NCBI GenBank assembly: GCA_051656645.1
Contig: JBOGCH010000007.1
Coordinates: 1-19,799, forward strand
DNA: 19,799 nt
Source of the DNA: JBOGCH01 sp051656645
Lineage (GTDB): Bacteria > Bacteroidota > Bacteroidia > Bacteroidales > Marinifilaceae
Reading direction: 5' to 3'
The notes under the pieces are model-generated. The model saw only the letters and a list, made by a program, of their open reading frames with translations, searched no databases and was not told the origin of the DNA. Shown in pieces: positions 16,201 through 19,799 of the stretch (positions within the stretch are counted from its first letter, which is position 1; each line of letters starts with the position of its first letter). Position numbers and translations under genes: made by a program.

Positions 16201-17061
16201 AGGTCCATAGGTTACAAACGCAACATTCTTAACTTTAATGGGTTCGCCATCCTTGATGGTTATAACGGATTCACTTACATCCTCCAGTTTCTCAATATAT
16301 CCAAGTCCGCGTACAATATATTCAACTTTATTAATTTCTACGGTTTGAATACCTACGTCAAGATTCGAATTGGAAATAGCGTTAGCTACCTCGTCAATTG
16401 TAATATTGTATGCTCGTAATGCGTTAGGGTCAACATCAACCTGATACTCCTTAACATACCCACCAATGGAGGCAACTTGTGCTATCCCGTCGGCAGTTTC
16501 TAGTTGATATTTTACATAAAAATCCTGGATGGTACGTAGCTCTTCGGCCGACCATCCTCCCACATATTCTCCGGTTTCAGGGTTAACACCTGCAAGTGTA
16601 TACCAATAAACCATTCCCAATGCTGTTGCATCTGGGCCCATAATGGGATTCACGCCATCGGGAAGTGTTGTTGGAGGAATACTACTTAAACTTTCAAGTA
16701 CGCGGCTTCGACTCCAATAAAAATCAATATCATTTTCGAATATTATATATATAAAGGATACACCATACATGGAAGTACTCCTTATACTTTGCACGCCGGG
16801 AACACCCATTAGTATGGTAGTAAGCGGATAAGTAATTTGGTCCTGTATATCCTCCGGCGACCGTCCTTCCCATGTTGTTGTTACAATTTGTTGATTAGGA
16901 CCGATATCGGGTATTGCTTCTACGGGTATCGGATCCTTAGGCAACAATTTTCCTCCCCATGAAAATGGAGAGACAATAAGACCATAAATAACAATAGCAA
17001 TTAATATTGCTATGCTTATGAGCCGATACTCAAGGAAAAAACGAATAAATCTGCTATACAT
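13234..17061 (-). CDS. CusA/CzcA-family heavy-metal efflux RND pump, Cu(I)/Ag(I) type
   Basis: The proton-driven inner-membrane pump of the complex, 1275 residues against about 1050 for E. coli CusA. The first periplasmic half carries VEAIPDIGPNQ (47-57), ITYPLTT (76-82) and MGPDATALGMVYWY (141-154). In the second half the three Met positions that form the Cu(I)/Ag(I) site in CusA are conserved: Met719 (LLMPTSMP), Met769 (PIQMF) and Met871 (MLSTG). Helix 4 keeps Asp431 of the proton relay but has Met438 where CusA has Glu. GISTDDG (1164-1170) occupies the place of the CusA Glu939 region. About 110 residues between 535 and 645 add roughly four or five hydrophobic segments between the usual helices 6 and 7, and the second periplasmic part has an insertion near 778-865. 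The first of three tightly packed genes (cusA, tolC-type, cusB); no regulator or CusF-like gene is adjacent. Confidence 0.94.
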   Translation of the reverse strand: MYSRFIRFFLEYRLISIAILIAIVIYGLIVSPFSWGGKLLPKDPIPVEAIPDIGPNQQIVTTTWEGRSPEDIQDQITYPLTTILMGVPGVQSIRSTSMYGVSFIYIIFENDIDFYWSRSRVLESLSSIPPTTLPDGVNPIMGPDATALGMVYWYTLAGVNPETGEYVGGWSAEELRTIQDFYVKYQLETADGIAQVASIGGYVKEYQVDVDPNALRAYNITIDEVANAISNSNLDVGIQTVEINKVEYIVRGLGYIEKLEDVSESVITIKDGEPIKVKNVAFVTYGPATRRGGLDVQGSDAVGAAVITRFSANPQESIKSLKAKIAQLAPMMPEKQLNDSVTSRVTIVPFYDQTGLINETIETLEVTLSHEILISIIVIFILVLNLKASFIIAGMLPIGVLATFILMKLFHIEGNVVALSGIAIAIGVMVDMGIVLTMNLVRWLEMEEHKDVKGADLLKVTHDSIMEVSPAMITAMIITIISFLPVFGLQAAEGKMFHPLAFTKSFAIICSLILSLTILPPLLYIFYNIKRQTKVARTVWNSLMMIAGILLCIYYSLIPSIALVLLGLVDLCFLFAVKPAYVYLRRWLNLIVVVVTLCYFLSYLWLPLGGEISLLVNFLFVLVVITIIMSILWLVYYYYKELLIAALNHKYLFLVSPLLLIIFAAVAWQGWDSTFGFLGGKKNPANPMEITVWDRFVERFPGLGQEFMPTLDEGSFLLMPTSMPTSGVVQNQAYLAEIDKRVAAIPEVAGVVGKWGRANTALDPNPIQMFSITVNYRSEYISDVNGIPIRFKTNKNKEFVLINDSVYNPKTEFRIIPADSLVRDRKGRFFRQWRSSVKNKNDIWDTIVACAALPGLTTPPKLQPIQTHIMMLSTGMTANMGLEVFANSLEDLDKSGNMLQNALKEVPAINAATVYYSPATGSPYIQITLKRDEMARYGLSVNAVQKTLSVAIGGIPLTRTVQGRESFNVRVRYPRELRENVEQMRNILVATPKGTQIPLSEVANIDYVNGAKSIKSQNSFLVGYVIFNQNDGMAPVNTIQDAQTYLAEQIANGNLKLPKGTTYSFAGDYQNETRASKRFGILVPLTLVVVFLILYLKFKNGVVAGIVFTGVFVAFAGGFILLWLYSQPWFMNFDIGGVSMRSVFHISTIDVSVAVWVGFIALLGISTDDGILMANYIEKVFRAKEPTTVQDIHDGVVQAGLMRVRSAVMTTACAVIALLPLLSSSGKGSTIMIPMGVPLMGGMLIQIITMFTVPVCQCMWRERRLRKAQKKINKA

Positions 17062-17165
17062 AAATAATTAATACAATAATACTGACTTTATAACGTAATA
17101 AATACATCTAGGTTTATTAATATCTGTGTAACATAGCATATAGTGCAACCTTTAAGCAGTTATAC

Positions 17166-17196
17166 TTGAAGCACAAAGAAATTATTTGTTTCTTTG
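17166..17196 (+). promoter_or_regulatory. Possible promoter of the small membrane protein gene, overlapped by a dyad
   Basis: TTG at 17166-17168 and TTTCTTTG at 17189-17196 are spaced by 20 bases, like Bacteroidota -33 and -7 elements, although the -7 lacks the TA start. The same TTTCTTTG forms a perfect 8-bp inverted repeat with CAAAGAAA at 17174-17181 (7-base spacer). The dyad lies in the 166-base gap between divergent cusA and the small membrane protein gene, so it could serve as an operator for one or both. Confidence 0.4.
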
Positions 17197-17227
17197 CAGC
17201 GTGCTAATAACAAAATAACAAAACAAA

Positions 17228-17635
17228 ATGGATAAAGACCTTTTTATATTTATAGCCTTCTGCGTATTTATGTTTATGGCAGGTATGCGTCTGCGACAAA
17301 GATTTAAAGAGCGTAAACAGGAAGCTTCACAAAATATTCAAAAAAATCAGCGATCAAAAATGGCACGTATGCCAGAGGATCCGGAAATGATGCGTAAGCG
17401 CATTAATAGAGAAAAGCGAATTCGTAGGTTCACTATTTTACAAATGGTAATCCTATTTGCCCTAATGATTTTAATGATACCCGTATTAACACGTGATATC
17501 GCCTCGTTAGATACAGTAAATATTACCGATTTTGTATTAAGAAGTCTCATTTTTATATTCTCTATCTATATTTTTGTGTTCTCTTATATCAAAGTATTTG
17601 GAAAGAAAAAAGAACAAGCAGAGAACCAGAACTAG
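17228..17635 (+). CDS. Small membrane protein of unknown function, divergent from cusA
   Basis: A 135-residue protein I do not recognise. It has an N-terminal hydrophobic segment (about 4-20), a highly charged Lys/Arg-rich stretch (about 21-68) containing the sequence MARMPEDPEMM, and two further hydrophobic segments (about 69-90 and 105-125), with a basic-acidic tail. Three membrane passes with a cytosolic basic linker are likely. The ATG at 17228 is 32 bases after a promoter-like element and directly follows an A-rich stretch. It faces away from the metal efflux operon across a 166-base gap and ends before a long hairpin. A link to metal handling is only suggested by position; no metal-binding motif is visible. 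Base composition resembles the neighbours. Confidence 0.75.
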   Translation: MDKDLFIFIAFCVFMFMAGMRLRQRFKERKQEASQNIQKNQRSKMARMPEDPEMMRKRINREKRIRRFTILQMVILFALMILMIPVLTRDIASLDTVNITDFVLRSLIFIFSIYIFVFSYIKVFGKKKEQAENQN

Positions 17636-17709
17636 TACTCATTATCACTTTAGTTTTTGTAGCCACAGGACTAAAGTTGCAATTCAAAGAAATGTTTGAA
17701 TGTACTATA

Positions 17710-17764
17710 TGTAAAGTAATCCCCCGATAAACTTAACGCAAGTTTGTCGGGGGATTACTTTACA
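17710..17764. terminator. Long hairpin between convergent genes, probable bidirectional terminator
   Basis: A 25-bp stem (17710-17734 with 17740-17764, with one T-G pair) closes a 5-base loop AACGC. It includes a GC-rich core CCCCCG/CGGGGG. It sits between the end of the 17228 gene and the end of the 17776 gene, as a shared terminator should. No T run of four or more follows on either strand, so it is not a textbook Rho-independent terminator; it may also shield transcript 3' ends. Confidence 0.75.
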
Positions 17765-17775
17765 TTGAACCTAAA

Positions 17776-18921
17776 TTATCTGTTTCTTAAACGATATAAA
17801 ACAAGGTATGAATCTCTATTTTCTGTTTTGCTATTAATTTCGTGACTAATGGTTTGTCCAAGAATGTCGTTCGTTTCTTCGCCTGAAAGTGAAATATTAT
17901 CAGGTATAACTAAATTTACAAAGAAATTATCATATGTAGTTTGTGGTAAAAGGGGATTAGTTATTCCTGATACCTTGAAGCCTTTGTAGTTAGTGCAGGT
18001 TTTATTGTGTATATCATATACCCCAATTTGAGAGTTGCGTGGATCAAGTTTTTGATAGACATAACTAAATGTAACCATATTGTCTGAAATAATAGTGTTA
18101 TGAACAACGCCGGTACATTTTTTTTCGTCGAATTTCATTTTGAAATTATAACTAGCTAGCGGATCATTATTATCATATAGCTCTTTATCGCTTAATGCAT
18201 TATTACCAAAATCTATTTTATATTGCGGTTGACATAGAGTATCAGTAATTTTGTATATTACAGGATTAACACTATTAAAAGAGTAAATTAAAGAGTTACG
18301 TTGTAATGAAAAAATAGTGATTTCTCGTGCAATGGATAAAGTGAATTTGTTGTAGGGAATTGTTGGTTTGGATAAACTATCGTTTTTTAGTATACCTGCC
18401 ACTAAATTTTTATCCTTGTGTCCTACATAGATTTTATCACTATTAAGATCTGTGATATAATATGGAATAAATTCTAAATCTGTTTTTTGTATAAAGTCTA
18501 AATCTGGGAGTGAATAATGAAGTAATTGTTTGTTACATGAATTACATATAACCAGTGTGTTCTGGTTCTTGTCATAACAAAAACTCTCAATATCGATGTA
18601 TTCACCACGTCCTCTTCCTATTTTTGATAGTTTGTTAAGCAAAACACCATCTAAAGAGTATATATTAATATACTGATTTCTACCCTGGTTGTGTTTTATA
18701 AAAATGTAATCTTCGGCTACTATCACCCGCTCGTCTAGGTTTGTACCGGTAAACTCCTGACTATTTGCGAGCTTTATTATTTTAATACTGTCGCATATGT
18801 CATACAAATTTGCAGTTGCAGATGTCGAAGGATTGACATGAATAGTTTCAACATCTATATCTTTTTGTGGCTTACCACATGATGTTAGAATGACGAGACT
18901 GGCAAGAATAAGTTTTTTCAT
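17776..18921 (-). CDS. 6-bladed beta-propeller lipoprotein
   Basis: A 381-residue exported lipoprotein: a short signal (MKKLILASLVILTSC) with the lipobox Cys at 15 is followed by a region of beta strands with repeating hydrophobic and aromatic patterns. The segment GRGRGEYIDIESFCYDKNQ (102-120) matches the GxGxGEY signature I know from the 6-bladed beta-propeller (BF3164-like/TolB-like) lipoproteins that are numerous in Bacteroidales. Its ligand and role are unknown for most members. Low GC and many Asn/Ile/Tyr/Lys residues set it slightly apart from the genes to its left. The ATG at 18921 gives the signal peptide directly. It is a single gene, with a hairpin at its 3' end and a long gene-free stretch upstream. 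Confidence 0.82.
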   Translation of the reverse strand: MKKLILASLVILTSCGKPQKDIDVETIHVNPSTSATANLYDICDSIKIIKLANSQEFTGTNLDERVIVAEDYIFIKHNQGRNQYINIYSLDGVLLNKLSKIGRGRGEYIDIESFCYDKNQNTLVICNSCNKQLLHYSLPDLDFIQKTDLEFIPYYITDLNSDKIYVGHKDKNLVAGILKNDSLSKPTIPYNKFTLSIAREITIFSLQRNSLIYSFNSVNPVIYKITDTLCQPQYKIDFGNNALSDKELYDNNDPLASYNFKMKFDEKKCTGVVHNTIISDNMVTFSYVYQKLDPRNSQIGVYDIHNKTCTNYKGFKVSGITNPLLPQTTYDNFFVNLVIPDNISLSGEETNDILGQTISHEINSKTENRDSYLVLYRLRNR

Positions 18922-19248
18922 ATTTAAGTAATGTTTAGTTGTGTTCCTATAAATAACTGTAGGCTAATTTGTTTCATAAAATCCTTCACACCAATATATC
19001 GCCAATACTGTGACCATGTATTTTCAGTGAAAAGTCCTCTATAAATAATTAGTAAACACAAAAATACATTTAATAATCAAAATATGTATATATTTTGAAT
19101 GTTATTCCGGAATATGGTTTTACCTTTTCTCCTAATGCTTATATAATACAACATTACTCCTGTGTATAATTTGTTTAGCTAATCAATATACATTTTCTCA
19201 TATGTAATCTAAGCACGTATATATAAAAACTTCTCTATGTCTATATAT

Positions 19249-19344
19249 CATTCAGGTTTCATTCAGGTATGATAGTGGTTTTATTCAGGTTTAGGGGGTC
19301 AAACCTGAATGAAACCTGAATGAAAGCTGAATGAAACCTGAATG
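19249..19344. repeat. Inverted array of 11-base units forming a long hairpin (array 2)
   Basis: The left arm holds four consecutive 11-base units of the type CATTCAGGTTT (19249, 19260, 19271, 19282); the third, GATAGTGGTTT, is degenerate. After an 8-base centre (AGGGGGTC) the right arm holds four units AAACCTGAATG (19301, 19312, 19323, 19334), the third with one change. The arms pair over 44 positions: the outermost unit pairs perfectly, the innermost with one T-G pair, the second with two mismatches and the third with four. Outside, CTCTA (19233-19237) can pair with TAGAG (19352-19356). Same architecture as the array at 2536-2660, with a different unit sequence. Function unknown. Confidence 0.92.
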
Positions 19345-19746
19345 AAACCCCTAGAGGGTGAAAGGAGGGTAGTGGGGAGATGAGGGCAATTTCTGTGCGA
19401 TGAGGAGAAAAATGAGTCGTTGTTCCGGGAAATTTTGCACTGCGTAAGGCGTTTTTGAGGTTTTAGATGTGATTTATCGGCATTTTTATGCCGTTAAGTG
19501 CAATTTTTGGGAGTTGTAGACATGTTTTTGAATGATGAGGAGTGGTTTTGGCTATTTATTTGCGGACAATTTATGGAAAATAGATTGGGCGATGGGGACT
19601 GAATATGCCAAAATCCCGCTGTCAAGCAGAATTGATTCTATAACATGATATTTTTTTTTCAAAAAAATGAGGTAGCTAACTACTCATTCTGTTAACACTT
19701 TAGCCTAAAAGTGGCGAAATACCTCGAAAAATAATTTGCGAAATAA

Positions 19747-19777
19747 TTTGGAGGGTAAGAAAAAAGCTCTACTTTTG
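19747..19777 (+). promoter_or_regulatory. Well-formed Bacteroidota promoter directed out of the window
   Basis: TTTG at 19747-19750, a 19-base spacer, and TACTTTTG at 19770-19777 match the -33/-7 consensus TTTG and TAnnTTTG in sequence and spacing. Transcription would start a few bases later and leave the window on the right. No coding frame begins in the remaining 22 bases. It is the best promoter match in the window and may serve a strongly expressed gene or RNA. Confidence 0.7.
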
Positions 19778-19799
19778 TATCCGCAATCACGACACAGCA

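Larger units (their letters stand above)
18922..19799. other. 878-base gene-free stretch at the window end
   Basis: AT-rich DNA upstream of the beta-propeller lipoprotein gene. Positions 18922-19237 show only a weak promoter-like CAAAAATA at 19059-19066 (TATTTTTG on the minus strand). An inverted array of 11-base units lies at 19249-19344. Between 19355 and 19620 the plus strand is G-rich and C-poor, like the DNA after array 1, with a small CGGCAT/ATGCCG hairpin at 19478-19493. A promoter pointing right is at 19747-19777. No coding frame with family resemblance was found. Confidence 0.6.

Noticed and set aside
17074..17081. Promoter of cusA on the minus strand (TATTATTG)
   Set aside because: The fifth base does not match TAnnTTTG and no TTTG lies at the right distance; evidence was too weak to list as a feature.
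19478..19493. CGGCAT/ATGCCG hairpin as a terminator
   Set aside because: Stem of only 6 bp, no T run after it, and no gene ends nearby.
19522..19602. 26-codon plus-strand frame rich in Trp and Phe
   Set aside because: Too short, no upstream promoter or ribosome binding site, no recognisable sequence, and it starts within G-rich non-coding DNA.

Overview
The window looks like a chromosomal segment of a Bacteroidota bacterium, most likely of the order Bacteroidales. This rests on promoter-like elements of the TTTG / TAnnTTTG type, on a tRNA-Ser gene with no encoded CCA end, on lipoproteins with short signal peptides (an M3 peptidase and a 6-bladed beta-propeller protein), on a very long CusA-type RND pump, and on AT-rich DNA with little sign of strong Shine-Dalgarno sites. 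Species cannot be assigned from the sequence alone.

Layout. Positions 1-111 hold two minus-strand tRNA genes (the 5' part of a probable tRNA-Pro cut by the window edge, and a complete tRNA-Ser(GCU)). Minus-strand dcp (297-2387) follows, with a clear terminator at its 3' side. A 605-base gap (2388-2992) holds a long hairpin built of 11-base tandem units. The plus strand then carries yeiH-like exporter, an RclA-like flavoprotein, cmk, ispH, pfkA, a 43-codon small gene and, after a terminator, priA (to 10750). Convergent to priA is a minus-strand efflux operon in the order cusA - tolC-type - cusB (17061 down to 10756). Divergent from cusA is a small membrane protein gene (17228-17635). A 25-bp hairpin separates it from a convergent minus-strand beta-propeller lipoprotein gene (17776-18921). 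The last 878 bases have no convincing gene. They contain a second inverted array of 11-base units and, at the very end, a well-formed promoter pointing out of the window.

How the genes fit together. cmk, ispH and pfkA are housekeeping genes (CMP phosphorylation, last step of the MEP isoprenoid pathway, glycolysis) packed closely, with stop and start codons touching between cmk and ispH. priA restarts stalled replication forks. The cusA/tolC/cusB genes would form one tripartite pump spanning both membranes; conserved methionines point to Cu(I)/Ag(I). The exporter and the RclA-like protein are 34 bases apart and probably co-transcribed.

Most interesting points: (1) two intergenic inverted arrays, about 16.7 kb apart, share the same architecture (11-base units, about four or more on each arm, facing each other) although their unit sequences differ; both lie upstream of gene starts, not between gene ends, so they are poor candidates for terminators. 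(2) The RclA-like flavoprotein has lost the first redox cysteine (Ser43) and the C-terminal catalytic histidine (Tyr442) while keeping the rest of the fold, which suggests a changed chemistry. (3) CusA has an extra membrane block in its middle and a Met in place of the usual Glu in transmembrane helix 4.
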